Assembly: GCF_023159225.1 (NCBI RefSeq)
Contig: NC_063163.1
Span: forward strand, 108,531,885 to 108,595,884
DNA from: Perognathus longimembris pacificus
Lineage: Eukaryota; Chordata; Mammalia; Rodentia; Heteromyidae
Direction: 5' to 3'
Length of the DNA stretch: 64,000 bases
Part shown: positions 1 to 12,674 of the stretch, piece by piece
Position numbering within the stretch: the first letter of the stretch is position 1
How the letters are laid out: each line of letters opens with the position of its first letter
Program-made: the position numbers and the translations under genes
The notes under the pieces: model-generated
Told to the model about the DNA's origin: nothing
Database searches by the model: none
The model's input: only the letters and a program-made list of their open reading frames with translations

Positions 1-26
1 GCCAGTAGGCCATATCCCCAGCCCCT
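1..26 (-). repeat. Dimeric IDL-Geo-type SINE, cut by window edge
   Basis: The first bases are the reverse complement of the 5' head of the dimeric SINE that recurs through the window (ccactaggccatatccccag pattern). Only the left-monomer start is inside the window. Confidence 0.75.
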
Positions 27-126
27 CTAAGTGTAAATTGAACAATGAACCATTGTCATTGCTGAGACTGAGTGTAGGATAAGCAAGTCCTTGAGGTTGT
101 ATGTGCACATCTTTAAACATATACAC

Positions 127-330
127 AGAGCTGGGCACAGTGGTTCATGCCTGTAATCCTCACTACTTTGGAGGGAGAGAGACAGGAGGAGATCGGTCTA
201 GGCCTGATTGGAAGCAAAGAAGGTTGGTAGTGTAGTTCAAGTGGTACAGTATCTACCTAGCATCACCATATACACACAAACCAAAACCAAACAAAATCAA
301 AACAACAAAGAGAAAGAAATGTATGTGGGC
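127..330 (+). repeat. B4-like composite SINE
   Basis: It opens with a B1/Alu-like head (GGGCACAGTGGTTCATGCCTG) and continues into an ID/tRNA-like part with a GTTCAAGTGG box. An A-rich tail follows from about 270. The order is that of rodent B4 elements. It is diverged and therefore old. Confidence 0.6.
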
Positions 331-640
331 CTGCATGCCATAGTTTGAGTTGGACTTGCCTAAAAAGAAGAAGGTAGACAACAGGGAAGACAACTTCCTG
401 GTCTAGATGAGACTGACAGATCTTTTCTAAAATGTACCATTGCTGTGTCTATCTTCAACCAATTATCAATAGCCTGAGGAATAAAGTTGCTAAACTTTTC
501 CAAGAAAATCCCAAGCAGAACTATTTTCCCTTCCACTAAAAAGAAAATGTGAACAAAATTTAAAGGATCTTTTTTATTAATATGCTTTAATTGTGCTTAT
601 TATTTTTCCAAAAGAAATTCAAATTCAAGTACTATTTTTT

Positions 641-940
641 TTAGTACCAGGGTTTGAACTCCAGCTTTGGACTTGCTAGGCAGGTGCTCTATGGCTGTGC
701 CACATTTCTAGTGCTTTTTATTGTACTGGTCAGTTTTTGAAATAGGATCTCACCATACCTGAGCTGCCATTCATCTATTTTATGCTTCCTATATTAGCTG
801 GGATGGCAGGTGCATACCACTGCAATCAGCTCTTGCCTGAAAAAGTATATGCCCAGGCTAGCCTGCAATTATGAGTCTCTAGATCTCAGCCTCATAAGTA
901 GCTAGGATTGCATGGGTGAACCACCAGTGCCCAGCTTATA
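641..940 (-). repeat. B4-like composite SINE, old
   Basis: Read on the minus strand, the B1-like head is at 850-940 (GAGTAGCTAGGAT-type reverse motif) and the ID-like part is at 645-710. It is heavily diverged. Confidence 0.5.
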
Positions 941-1048
941 GAGGAAATGTAAACTTTTTTCTCTAGGTCAATTCATTGTTTTATTTCCAATTGCACCCTT
1001 CTTTTTCCTACTTTCTTTTCCTCCTTCTCCACCTCCTTCTCTTCCTTC

Positions 1049-1094
<46 letters not shown>
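1049..1094. repeat. (TG)n microsatellite
   Basis: About 46 bp of TG dinucleotides with one TTT interruption. The cysteine/valine-rich open frame across it is a repeat artefact. Confidence 0.95.
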
Positions 1095-1100
<6 letters not shown>

Positions 1101-1604
1101 CTCTATACCTATGGCCTATTTAATGCTTAATGGAACCCAGGAATCATTTCAGTCAGCTTCTTTATGTATTTTATTTACTTTGGAGAATAAGAAGTATTCA
1201 TAGATTATCCAAGTACATAAAACCATCTGGTGCCAGGGTTGGAACTTGAATTCCAATCCACTGATGGGTTTTCTTGCTGCACTTTTTGTCTTTGAAGATT
1301 TCATTTCAAATGCTAGTTAACCTACCATATTTGTTATGGATATATTCACATAATTTCATGCTATTTTTCACAGGATAATTTTAATATGTCACACTTTGCA
1401 AGAGTGTAGGAGGTGAGAAACTTCCTTGAGTTTGTCTTGGCAAAATTACAGGATCAATATTTGATGGATTTTGCTCAGTTTCATATGGAAGCAAGTATGA
1501 TGCCTACTGACTTGATCGGTAGAGCCTTAGGGATACAGTCTAGAGGACTATTGCTTTTAAAGGAGGGATACCAAGATTTAAGGGGCAGAAAGATGTGGAG
1601 TAAC

Positions 1605-1880
1605 AGTGAGGTGATTGTGGCTCACGCCTCTAATCCTAACTATTCAGTCGGCTGATATTTAAGAATCATAGTTCGAAGCCATCCTGGGCAGGAAAGTGCA
1701 TGAGACTCTTATCTCCAATAAACTATTCAAAAGAAAAGCTGTGGTTCAAGTGGTAGATTGCTCGCATTGACAGGGGTAGTGGTGGTGTGTGTTGGGGGGG
1801 CGGGGAGTGGAGCTCAAAGACAGATCCCAGGTCGTGAGTTCAAGCCCCAGGGCCAGTATGAAAACAAAGAAAAAAAAAGG
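1605..1880 (+). repeat. B4-like composite SINE
   Basis: It has a B1-like head (GTGGCTCACGCCTCTAATCC), then an ID-like section (GCTGTGGTTCAAGTGGTAGA), a B-box-like GAGTTCAAGCCCC and an A-rich tail near 1860. It contains an internal G-rich expansion around 1785-1805. Confidence 0.6.
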
Positions 1881-2184
1881 TTTCAAGTTTAACAGAGACA
1901 GAGTTTGGAGTATCATTGCAAGGGTTAACTTGTGTGCTGGGAAAATGCATGGTTTAGAGCAATTCAGGATACACTGTCCAACAAGGTAGACCATTAATGA
2001 GTCCTTGAAGTGCACTCATTCATACTGAGAAATATAGTAAGTGTAAAATACACATTGGGTCTGTGAAAGATATGAAAAGCAATGCAAGATATTTCACTGA
2101 TGACCTTCTGAATATTATATTAAATTATTTTCCAGTTTATTTAATATATATAGCCCATAAATAGTTTGCTTCTTTATTTTCAGT

Positions 2185-2367
2185 ATTGAGTTCAGAGCCT
2201 CACACCTGCTAGTCTAGGGCTGTACCCTTTGAGCTAGTTCTACTTTTGCTGATTATTTTAGAGATGGAGTCTAAAGAACTTTTCTATCTGGGCTGGCCTT
2301 ATACCATAATCCTCTGGATCTCAGACTCCTGAGTAGCATTATAGTAGCATTATAGGCACCCAGCCTG
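2185..2367 (-). repeat. B4-like SINE, degenerate
   Basis: The minus-strand match to the B4 pattern is weak but in order: CTCCTGAGTAGCATTATAG near the head and TTGAGCTAGTTCTAC in the tRNA-like part. Confidence 0.4.
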
Positions 2368-3774
2368 GAATTTTTGTATGGAATGTTTTTCATACCTCTA
2401 TCCCCTTTGTAATTTTGATCTTATTTCTTTAGAAAGATTATATAGTATATATATATATATTATGGATTTATTTGAGATTTATACATTACAAACATTTTTA
2501 AACCAAATTTGTGATGTAGCTTTCAACTGCTCTTATAATTCTAACTTATTTTTCATTAACTTTATTAACAACTTATTATTTATGGCATCTTAATATTGTT
2601 TCTGATGTTTTCTATGCTCTTGCAATATGAGCAATTCACTCAGCATTCTATAATATTTGTATGAACTAATTTTTTCACATGTACATATCTGATCTATTTA
2701 GAAATTGTACCAATGTATGGTGTGAGGAATAGATCCAACTTTATCCTTTTCCATATGGCTATCCACTTATTCTATCACCTTTATAAAACTGTCCATCTTT
2801 TCCCTCATTTTGAGCTCTTGCCTTTATCACATAGTAAATGTCACAGGCAGTTGGGCTATTTCTGTGTTTTCTGTCCTTTCCCACTGGTTTGTCATTATAT
2901 CCATAAGCTATATAGAAGTTTCATTATGATTTCTTATCTCAAGGATAGTTTTGTATACATTCTTTATTCAGGTTTTGTTGGGTATTCAGCAACATAACTT
3001 TATACTTAGCTTAGTTTCAGTAAAAATGCTGATGATATATTGACTATATAGACATATCCAAGCATGTGCCTTAAATTTGTAAGTAAGCCTAGGGAGTCTT
3101 GTTGCCTCTGATCTCAAAGGTTATGCATCATTCCATGTTTTTTAAGTCTACCTTAGTATCTTTTGAGAGGCTTAATAATTTTCCTTACCTCCGTTCTGCA
3201 CATTAGATTTATATTTGGGAATTTTATTTTTGTGACTATGATGAGAACCTTATATTTCATTGTATCTTCTGATTATTATTTGTATATATGTATTGTATTG
3301 GTTATCATACCTTAATCTATTTTGCAATGTAACTTATTTATAGAATTTTGTATTTAAAAATATTATTAACATAAGAATTGCACATATTTACGGAGTAAAT
3401 GTAATGTTTCAACTTATTTATGCATCGTGTAATGATCAAGTCAGGGTAATTCATATATCAGTATCTTAAAATGAATCATTTCCTTGTGTTAAGTACATTA
3501 AAAATCTGTAGAGGTTTTTTTATCATTAATTCAGATTTTCTAAATATGTAATAAAAATCTCTGAATAGTAATATTTGTACTTATTTCCTTCCAGTTGTTA
3601 TGTCTTTTAATCTTTTCCCAGTTATAACTCCTTTTTCTAATAAATTTAAGATTGTTAAATAAGAAGGAAGGTTGTAGACATCTTGGTTTTGCTCTGAGTT
3701 CCAATGAGGAATGATTTTAGTATTTTCAAAATAAGCTATGGGGTTTTGACCTGAGATTTATATCTTTGACTATT
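2368..3774. other. AT-rich intergenic DNA, no feature seen
   Basis: This is AT-rich sequence with only short open frames and no recognisable protein, RNA gene or repeat. It may hold very old L1 sequence, but I could not support that. Confidence 0.4.
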
Positions 3775-4115
3775 AATATGGTTTGTATCAGAAATGACCC
3801 CCCAAAGCACATATGTTAAATCACTGATCATCAAAGTATGGAGGTATTGGGAGCTGGTAGGACCTTTAGAATATGGAGGAAGTTAAGTCATTGGGACTAT
3901 TACCTCAAAGGGTGTATTGGGACCATGGCTCCTCGTCCTCACGCTTTGCTTCTTGGCTGCTATGAGGTGAACAGGTCTCCTCCACCAGGTGCTCCTACCA
4001 TAACTTGTGTGCTGCTATATAGGCCCAAAACAACAGGGCTAAGTGACCAGAGACTAAAACCTCTGGAACTATTACAACATAAGTCCAGCATCACAAAGAA
4101 TCACACTATCTAAAC
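3775..4115 (+). repeat. Candidate ancient LTR-like (MaLR-type) repeat
   Basis: It begins TATGGTTTGTATC and contains CCCCCCAAAGCACATATGTT and GGTAGGACCTTTAGAATATGG. The order resembles mammalian MaLR-type LTRs (TATGGTTTG..., then ...GTTGGGAGGTGGGGCCT...). The resemblance is from memory and the copy is very diverged. A frame over 3838-4113 has no family resemblance. Confidence 0.3.
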
Positions 4116-4412
4116 TGAATGGATTTTTAGTGAAGCCTCTGTTCTGATGTAATTACAGATTCACACACAATTGTAAGAAACACGATAAAGAGCCTACAAA
4201 CCCTTCACCCAGTTTCTCCCGGTGGAACATCTTCACAAAACTCTAGAACAACCAAATTATTGATTCTGACCAAGTGAACATGAGTAAACATTTTACCGCC
4301 ACAAGAATCTCTTATGTTCCCTGTTGCCTTTTCGTATCCAAATGCCCCTTCTTTAAAAAGGAACTAATTATTGATAACACAACTTGGGTAAATCTCAAGA
4401 ATTATGTTGCCC

Positions 4413-4431
4413 AAAAGAAGTTCCATCACAA
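4413..4431. repeat. Target-site duplication, left copy (L1)
   Basis: The 19-bp aaaagaagttccatcacaa is repeated exactly at 5742-5760 and brackets the L1 insertion. Confidence 0.9.
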
Positions 4432-5741
4432 CAGAGTCCCAGGGGCACGACACAGAGGGGAGAGACTTGACAAATAGGACTACTACAAAATAAAAAGTTT
4501 CTGCCAAGCTAAAGACATAGCCACTAAACTAGAAAGACAACCAGCCATATGGGAAAAGATCTTCACCAGCACAGCAACAAAGTCCTAATATCCATCATCT
4601 ACAGAGAACTCAAGAAACTAACCCCCTGCAAACCCAGTAAACCAATTATTAAATAGGCAAAGGAGCTAAAGAGAGACTTCACAGGAGAAGAAATAAAAAT
4701 GTCAAAGAAACACATGTGGAAATGTTCAACATCCCTGGCAGTAAAGGAAATGCAAATAAAAACAGCCCTGTGATACCACCTCACTCCAGTTAGCATGGCC
4801 TATACTCTGAACTCAGGCAACCAACAAATGCTGGATATGATGTGGAGAAAGAGGAACCCGTCTCCACTGTTGGTGGGAGTGTAAACTAGTACAACCACTC
4901 TGGAGAACAGTATGGAGATGCCTCAAAAAACTCAATGTAGACATACCCTATGATCCAGCCATACCACTCCTACGCATATATCCTGAACAACAGGATCCAG
5001 GATACCATAAAGACACATGCACATCCTTGTTTATCACTGCACAATTCACAATAGCCAAAATATGGAAACAACCCAGATGCCCCATGCAGATGAATGGATC
5101 AAAAAAATGTGGCACATGTATACAATGGAATACTACATAGTGATTAGATATGATAAAATAATGGCATTCACAGGGAAATGGTCAGATCTTGAACAAATAA
5201 TGTTGAGCAAGACAAGCCTAGAGCCCAAAGAACAAAGGCACATGGTCTCCATGATATGTGTTTGTTGGGGGGAGGAGGAGTACAGTAGAGATCATGTCTG
5301 TAAAACAACAAACTTCTTTTCAAATGGTATTTCCACATGTTTTGGTCAGCAACTTTACATTATGTCTCTAAAACCAAACAATTACTGAATAAGCATAAAA
5401 AGGTCTAGGATAGATCTATCAAAGGTTCACAATAGCTCAACAGCTACGTACATATGATTATATAGGATGAAGCTAAGCAATATGAACTCCAAGAGAGGGA
5501 AACAGGAGGATTTTATTGTTGTTGTTAGGTTTTATGTACTGGGTAAATTTCCTATGGCATATCCCAGGTGGTTACTGTATATGATTTTGGCACACTGGAT
5601 ATTGTATATATGCTTATCTGAACAAGGGAAGGGAAAGAAAAATGAGGGAGGGTGTAACTAATATGATAAGAAATGTACTCACTACCTTATTATGTAACTG
5701 TACCCCCTCTGTACATCACCTTGTCAATAAAAATAATTTAA
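4432..5741 (+). mobile_element. 5'-truncated LINE-1 (ORF2 3' end plus 3' UTR)
   Basis: This is a 1,310-bp L1 copy in + orientation. It carries the distal ORF2 region: the stretch aligning with L1 'TCAACATCCCTGGCAGTAAAG' and the conserved ATGGAATACTAC and GATGAATGGATCAA segments. The 3' UTR ends CTGTACATCACCTTGTCAATAAAA and then an A-rich tail. It is truncated at the 5' end and broken by stops, so it encodes no functional protein. The longest fragment, at 5017-5388, is an ORF2 C-terminal remnant. An exact 19-bp target-site duplication shows ordinary target-primed reverse transcription. Confidence 0.93.
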
Positions 5742-5760
5742 AAAAGAAGTTCCATCACAA
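5742..5760. repeat. Target-site duplication, right copy (L1)
   Basis: Identical to 4413-4431. Confidence 0.9.
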
Positions 5761-5869
5761 TGATCAAATATATTTGATTCTATCATGTGGCACTCTTGAG
5801 ATGAAAAAAAGAGATGGAGAAAATATTAGTGACAGTCTAACCTGAATATCAGTGTTCTGCCAACAGTGG

Positions 5870-6127
5870 CTTTTTTTTTTTTTTTTTGGTTGTTGTTGTT
5901 GTTGGTCGTGAGGCTTGAACTCTGAGCCTGGGCGCTGTCCCTGAGCTCTTCAGCTGAAGGCTAGTGCTCTACCACTTGAGCCACAAGACCACTTCCAGTT
6001 TTCTGGCAGTTAATTGGAGGTAAGAGTTTCACAACTTTTCCTGCCTGGGCTGGCTTTGAACTGCAATCCCCAGATCTCAACCTCCTGAGTAGCTAGGATT
6101 ACAGGCGTGAGCCACCAGTTCCTAGCT
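5870..6127 (-). repeat. B4-like composite SINE
   Basis: On the minus strand it has a clear B1-like head (reverse of GAGTAGCTAGGATTACAGGC at about 6085) and an ID-like tRNA part with GCTCTACCACTTGAGCC (reverse). The tail is oligo-A, seen as a T run at 5870-5886. Confidence 0.75.
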
Positions 6128-6297
6128 AACTGTATCTTTTAAACATGATAGTTCTTATGTTTGTGGGGAAAATGTGCAGCATTGTTTAAGAAGGTAAGCT
6201 CAAGTTAAAGAAAACAGCATGATCACTTAGTTAACACCATGTTTTGGAAGAAAAAAATTTTTTTTATAGCAATTGGGTATCATTTAAATTTATATTC

Positions 6298-6509
6298 GGG
6301 CTGGGGATATAGCCTAGTGGCAAGAGTGCCTGCCTCGGATACATGAGGCCCTAGGTTCGATTCCCCAGCACCACATATACAGAAAACGGCCAGAAGCGGC
6401 GCTGTGGCTCAAGTGGCAGAGTGCTAGCCTTGAGCGGGAAGAAGCCAGGGACAGTGCTCAGGCCCTGAGTCCAAGGCCCAGGACTGGCCAAAAAAAAAAA
6501 AAAAAAAAA
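6298..6509 (+). repeat. Dimeric IDL-Geo-type SINE
   Basis: A full dimer starting GGCTGGGGATATAGCC and ending in a pure A tail. The left monomer has a tRNA-like A box and B box (GGTTCGATTCC). The second monomer carries AGCCAGGGACAGTGCTCAGG. A 12-bp duplication aaatttatattc flanks it at 6286-6297 and 6510-6521. Confidence 0.9.
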
Positions 6510-6521
6510 AAATTTATATTC

Positions 6522-7327
6522 ACTTTCAGAGGCTGAAAATATGAAAGTATGGAGTAATGACTGAATAAAAGTATGAATCATTCATATAGTGAACTATATC
6601 TTTGCCAAAATAATAGAGAATATGTACAGATTCTTGTCTGTACATATCTTGAGGTATCTTTAGGGAAATGTCACCATGGTTAAGTGTGATTTTCTCCTGC
6701 TGTTTCTACCCAGCATATTGCTGCTTCCATACAGTCGATGGTAGGTGACATTAATTTCTTTTCTCTTTGTTCTCATGGACAGGTTTTAAGCCGTTGTGGG
6801 ACAATTTCCATTGTTACTTGACAGAACAGAATCTTTGGAAGCTTTGAAAGTTTGTAGAGAATTTTCCTGAAAAAGGTGTTAGGATGAGGTGCTATGCTAT
6901 GGTGGCTATCTTCGTATCTAACTGATTGCTGGCCTACACATTATATCACTGAATATCTCTTTCAGGGATCCAGTGCAGAATTTCCAATTAGACTCAACCT
7001 TATACTCTAGTCTTGGTTCTGGAAAGAAGAGTTCTTATTTCTAGCCTGAGATAAGCAGTCCTTTTGAGCAATAAAATTTATGCAGAAGTAAAAACTATAC
7101 TCCGTGTTTGAAAAATACATTTTCTGTTTATTATAGAAACTTCTTGTAGGAGAGTGTCTGAAGGATGTCCCTATCCCTTTCTTTAGGTTCCTGTGAAGGT
7201 CTCTGACCTACACAAGTGTAAGAGAGACCTCCCCTTACTTACTTACTTGCTTAATTTGTAATAGAAACATTTGTAAGGAAAAGAACATGCTTTCAATAGA
7301 CTGAAAATGAATCATCTCCTTTATTCA
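6522..7327. other. Intergenic, no feature seen
   Basis: No coding potential or recognised repeat. There are short AT-rich open frames only. Confidence 0.4.
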
Positions 7328-7440
7328 TTTATTTTTTTTAACTCAGTTGTAGACTTGAACTCTGGGCCTGGGTGCTATCTGGGAGCACTTCAGCTCTAGG
7401 CTAGCACTCTACCACTTGAGCCATGGCACCACTTGCAAGT
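7328..7440 (-). repeat. SINE fragment (second monomer)
   Basis: A minus-strand partial copy with CTAGCACTCTACCACTTGAG. The left monomer is absent, so it is a truncated fragment. Confidence 0.65.
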
Positions 7441-8358
7441 GGATCATCTCTAGAGTGAGAATGACAATGATTTTTAGCAAGGCATAAGGTTTTCTTTTTT
7501 TTGCTTTTTTTAAAAATTAAAGTCCAAGAGGCTTAGAGCATTAAGTCCTTCCCCAGGACTAGCCCACAGGGCAAAGTAACTATCTCAAAGTTCAAGGAGG
7601 TTTGTTGCCTTCATTGGACCTCTAATGCATGAATTACAGGGAAGAGGCTCAGTTAGCTAAAGATCTGTTATTATGAAAAATACTGATTGACCCATCTTAG
7701 GCTAGAAAGAAGCCATTTATTAATCCCTAAGGGGTGGGATACTAAAATAAAGGCATACTGTGACATTCAATGACCTTAGTGGGCTACATAGGGTGGTCAT
7801 TTGTTTGTTGGTAAGTTAATTACAATGTTTTCTGTCAGAGACCTTTTGGGTTTTATTCAAATTTATTCATCACTCATGGATAATTGTTACCTAGTAATCC
7901 TCAGGGACTTGAGACCCTAAAGTCTCCTAGAGAAAGAAGTTGAAGCCAATCTTTGGCTAGTTCCTGCTGGTTTGAGGCATAGGCCTAGGTCAGAAGTATC
8001 TTGAACTCGCTCTCTCAATGGGGACAGTTGGGATTCCAAGTGAGAGAGATGATCTAGGGGATCCTTGCAGCAGGGGATTCTTTGGGGACTGTGATAAGGG
8101 GGTAGTTGTGTTTACCCTCCAAATCCATCCTTTTCACTTGGGTTCCTGCTCTGTTCCCTGGAATCTGGCTGATCAGGGCTGCAGGTTCTCTTAGAGGTGA
8201 GTGAAGCAGGGTATGCATTGGTCAGTCCTGTCCCTGAGGAAATGTGGTAGGCTGTGTCTATTACTTGGAGTCTCCTGGCCAAGTGACTCAGCTCTTTCCA
8301 GGCATCACTTCAGATTTCATGGTAATGATGTCGCTATATAAGACTTTGGGATTGTCCA
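7441..8358. other. Intergenic, no feature seen
   Basis: Unique-looking sequence without a recognisable gene or repeat. Confidence 0.4.
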
Positions 8359-8376
8359 TGGTCTCATGATTTTCTT

Positions 8377-8594
8377 TTCTTTTTCTTTTTTTTTTTTTTT
8401 TTGGCCAGTCCTGGGCCTTGGACTCAGGGCCTGAGCACTGTCCCTGGCTTCCTTTTGCTCAAGGCTAGCACTCTGCCACTTGAGCCACAGTGCCACTTCT
8501 GGCTGTTTTCTGTATATGCGGTTCTGGGGAATCGAACCCAGGGCCTCATGTATACGAAGCAAGCTCTCTTGCCACTAGGCCATATCCCCAGCCC
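8377..8594 (-). repeat. Dimeric IDL-Geo-type SINE
   Basis: A full-length minus-strand copy with a T run at 8385-8402 (its A tail) and the head at 8594. An exact 18-bp duplication tggtctcatgattttctt lies at 8359-8376 and 8595-8612. Low divergence and an intact duplication point to a recent insertion. Open frames on both strands across it are SINE artefacts. Confidence 0.95.
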
Positions 8595-8612
8595 TGGTCT
8601 CATGATTTTCTT

Positions 8613-10500
8613 ACATTCTACACATACATTAGAAGTAGTTGCTATTTTCTCAGGTTTGTGCTTCTCAGGACATCTTGTACATAAGAAGCCTCAGCATCTG
8701 GCAATAGAATCCGTTTTCTAAAACTTCATCTGGTCAATTTCTTCTCTCTTTCCTCACATAAACAGTGTCAGGGTTGGGTGCCCTGTGCCTTCTGTGAGTT
8801 CAAAAATATTATTGCAAGTAGAAAGTGCTAATGAATAGTTTTACATCAAACCCTACTGTTTTGCTTTTAGATGTTTCATATGGTATGGGAAAGTAGACTT
8901 TTAAAACAGCTTACATTTTAATTACCCAAAGATTACATAGCATGTCCTAGGTCCCCCATAAGCAGGGTAGGAGACTGATTAGTACAAGAAAACATTTGGG
9001 CTGAAGAAGAAGTTAAGTCTGATAGATAGCTCTGTTGTCTAAATTTTTTTTAAAATAATGTTTCATGATACAAATTCTCAGAGAATATTGTCATGGGATT
9101 TAGGTCATCTATGAAAAATGTACTAACCACTATTTTTCCTTTTCCTTCTTACTTTGTACATAACCACATTATTTCTCAAAGGCTTGGATTGGTGCACCTA
9201 CAGCAGTATTTGCCTTCACAGTTCTTATTTCTTAGTTGTGCCAGGCACTGTCCATACCCAGCCAATCAATCACTCTCCACTCAACCACCCTCTTGTCCCT
9301 AACTTACTGTAGTTTTTTTTTTTTTATAAATTAATCTACATTGTTAACTACTTTCTCTAGTCCAAGACCTCTGAGAAGTAGTTGCCAAGAAAAGACTAAA
9401 GGTGCCTTGCCTGACAGGGAAAATGAGAAGGAACTAGAAGAAACTAGGAGAGCAAGTAGACTGACAAGGATGATGGCAACACTGTCAGAGAATTATTGGT
9501 CCAAAAACTATGGGAAAGTCTTTCACTTGTCATGAATAACCCTGCTTTAATACTGCTATTCTTTCTGCTGCTGCCTGTGGAAAGCCTGGCCTCTGCAAGT
9601 GTGGTATTTTACTTCAGCAGAGTAATCTATCACCCACACTTCCTCAAGTAGTGTATCTGAGAATCACATCTTTATGATCACCGTAAAGAACACAACTCCT
9701 AATGTGCATTTCATTCAAAAGTTTCTTAAGAGACTGGCAAGTTAAACAAAAGGAAAGAAAATAAAATTCCAAAATGTATGTAATTTTGTCTTCTACAGAG
9801 TTGTTACAACTCTTTATGGTAGCTTCTGCTTAATCTTAGTTCATCTGCCTATTATAAACATTCTTCTAGTCCTTCTCATGGCTGTAATGTTTCATATTTT
9901 CATTTGTTTGGTTTATATTCACTTGACTAAAAAGCTAATTAAGTATTGGCACCTATTATAGTGCCTAACACACTCTGGTAGAATAAATCGATCTTGACTA
10001 TGTAAAAATAACACAGACATGGGTTGGCACTACTCTGAGGTAGATTTTCCTGAGGAACTTTGACGTAGGTCTGAAACCTATCACTAGAGACAGTGTTCTT
10101 GCCAGATTCCTTGCCATCAATGCTGGAAACTTAATTTAGCAAACAATTTGATCATTTGTGACTAACGTCGACACTAGTGAAAATATGTCCCACATTACAT
10201 TATATTTTCACCTTTCTTGTATTCCTTTGCTATCAGTCTGCTTGCTTATCTAACCACTAGGCCAGGAAAAAATTGGCTTTTTTATTTCCTTCAACATAGA
10301 TGATTGTCACAGAACTTCCTGTCAGTAGAGTTACACAGAATAAACCCTTTATGTTTACCTTATGTATCTCAGTAACTTTTCACATTTTATTTGTTATTAC
10401 TAAGTAAACAATTTCACTGAATAAAAATATCACTGTCTTTACAAAAAAAGTTCCTTAAGAGACTCATTTTAAAGCACAAAGTTAGAACTCCATAACAATG
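8613..10500. other. Intergenic, no feature seen
   Basis: I see no gene. Short frames at 9093-9302 and 9341-9535 have no recognisable domain. Low-complexity T runs occur near 9312. Confidence 0.35.
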
Positions 10501-10689
10501 TTTATTACATGGTAAAATAAACTATTTAACAAGAATAACACAAAGGATGGGAGGAAATGGAAGCAAACTCTCATACATTTACTTAGATAATGCATAATTG
10601 TTAAAATGTTATTTTAAGATAAATCTTGATAAGATAAAGCCAGATATTGGCAATACTATTAGTACATACCAATAAGATGAGATACAGTT

Positions 10690-11320
10690 ATGAAGTCCAC
10701 AAATGCTATGCAACCAAATACTAAAAAGTACAAAAAAATTTAAAGGAAGGCAAGAAAAGAAGGGAAAAATTAACCAAGACCGGACCAGATGGGAAGAATA
10801 GAAAACAAATAGCAATATGGGAAGCTTAACTCAATAATTACATTAAATATAAGGACTCTAAATATGCCAATTTAGAGATGGAAAAAGTTAAACAGGGTGA
10901 TGGAAAAAAATAAAAATCTAACTACATTCAGTTTAAATGAATCACACATTAACTTAAAAAACAGATTTTAAAAAAAATTACAGCAAACAGTGTGGAGATG
11001 CCTAAAAAAACTAAAAATAAAACTAACATATGATTCAGCATTCCCACTACTGGGTATCTATCCAAAGGAAATGGTATTATTGTATCAAAGAGATGTTTAT
11101 TACAGAACTATTGATAATAGCTAAGAAATAGAGTTAACCAAGGTATCTATCCATGGATGAATGGATAAGAAAAATGTGCTAGATGTATGCATTGGAATAT
11201 TAGTATCATTAAAGTAATTAAATCCTGTCATTTTGGCACAATGGATGGAATTAAATGCTATTGCATTAAGTGAAATAATCTTGTCACAGCAATACCATGT
11301 GTTCTCACTCATTTATTGAA
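10690..11320 (+). repeat. Old LINE-1 fragment
   Basis: Bases 10730-10860 match the ancient L1 stretch reading AAAGGAAGGCAAGAAAAGAAG then ATTACATTAAATAT. Bases 10978-11310 match the L1 3' end region (GATTCAGCATTCCCACTACT, GATGAATGGATAAGAAAAATG). The two parts are not adjacent in a full element, so the middle is deleted. Divergence is high, as in pre-rodent L1M families. Confidence 0.6.
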
Positions 11321-11754
11321 ACAAAAAAAAGTCAGTCTCTTAGAACAGAATAGAAAAATGGTCATTAGAGACAGAAAAGGGCAGTGGAACAGAAAGTGTT
11401 ATACAAGGGCTCTCAAATACAGTTTGATAGGAAGAATTACTCCTCATTTTCTACAGCCTAGGAGTGTAATATTTTCTACATCCACATGCATTTATAAACT
11501 TCTTTGCTAAGTGGCAACCCCTTTGTACTACTACTTAAAGTTAATAAAAATAAAAAGATTATACCAATCTATGATGCATCTCAGAATAGCAAGAAGACTA
11601 TGGAAGTTCCCAGAAAGATAGAAAGGATAACATTCAAGGAGCTGAAAATACCAACACCCTTACTTAATCATTACAACATCATGTATGTGTGTCTAATTAT
11701 TATTTGAAATTCCATAAATAAGCACAAGTATGTCCCAATTTAAAAGTAAAACAA

Positions 11755-12645
11755 AAAGGGCATATTGTGCAAGAATCACAAGAAATCAAGAATACTCATA
11801 TTGCTTTCTGATAGACTTCAGGGCAAGCAATATTAACAAAGATTATTAGAGACATTTCATAACAATTCAAGCATCATGTAATAGAAACCACATAGCAATC
11901 CAAATATGCACTGACTTCATGAGAACATCAAATAATTGAAGTGAATGCTTCCAGTAACTAATGAAACATGTAGAGAGAAAATCATTACTGACATAGAAGA
12001 CTTGAACAATACGATCAACTTCCATGAACAAACTGACATTTATAGAACATTTTACCCAAAACAAAACCCACAGATTTTCCCCCACGTGTACAGGGTAAAT
12101 CACCAAGCTACACCATATGCTGAAGCATTAAACATATTTCAATAAAATGAAAAGTACTGAAAACACACAAAATATGCTCTTATTGCTGTGGAACTAAATA
12201 GAAACTAAAAACAGAACTCTGAAAAATCTCCAAATAAATGGATAACAGAACTCATACCTCTAGATAATCCAGATGCTGAAAGAGAAACCACAAGGGAAAT
12301 TAGGAAATAATTCTGACCCAATAAAAGTGGGAATAAAATACTGAGCACTGTATGATTTCTCTAAAATAGCCTTTGTAAGGAAATTTATAAATTTTAGACA
12401 TCTATGTTATAGAAGAAAAGTTTAAAATGAGTAATGCACATACTTACAAACAGAAAAGCCAATTGCTCAAAGCAAATACAGGGAGAAAAGAAATGATTAA
12501 GATGAAATACAAATGAATGAAATAAAAAATCACAACCAATAGAGAATATCCATGAAAACAACCTAGGTTTTTAAAAAGATTGATAAAATTGATAAAAATT
12601 CTAACTAAACTGCTCAAAAAGATCTAAAATGGAAAATTTTTAACA
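11755..12645 (+). repeat. Old LINE-1 internal fragment
   Basis: It matches the internal region of ancient L1: GAGACATTTCATAAC, CTGACATTTATAGAACATTTTAC and AACTCTGAAAAATCTCC in that order. It is decayed with no usable frame. It lies downstream of a 3'-end fragment, so the order is rearranged relative to an intact L1. Confidence 0.55.
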
Positions 12646-12674
12646 GCAATAAAGAAAAAAGGTCAATCAGTGCA

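Noticed and set aside
976..1203. Cys-Val repeat open frame, and similar frames at 21340, 36340, 39038, 42071 and 56574
   Set aside because: These are translations of GT/CA microsatellites.
5017..5388. 123-residue frame as a gene
   Set aside because: It is the C-terminal remnant of L1 ORF2 within a truncated element.
8317..8721. Open frames on both strands, recurring at 51621, 57157, 62103 and elsewhere
   Set aside because: They lie within dimeric SINE copies and recur wherever the SINE occurs.
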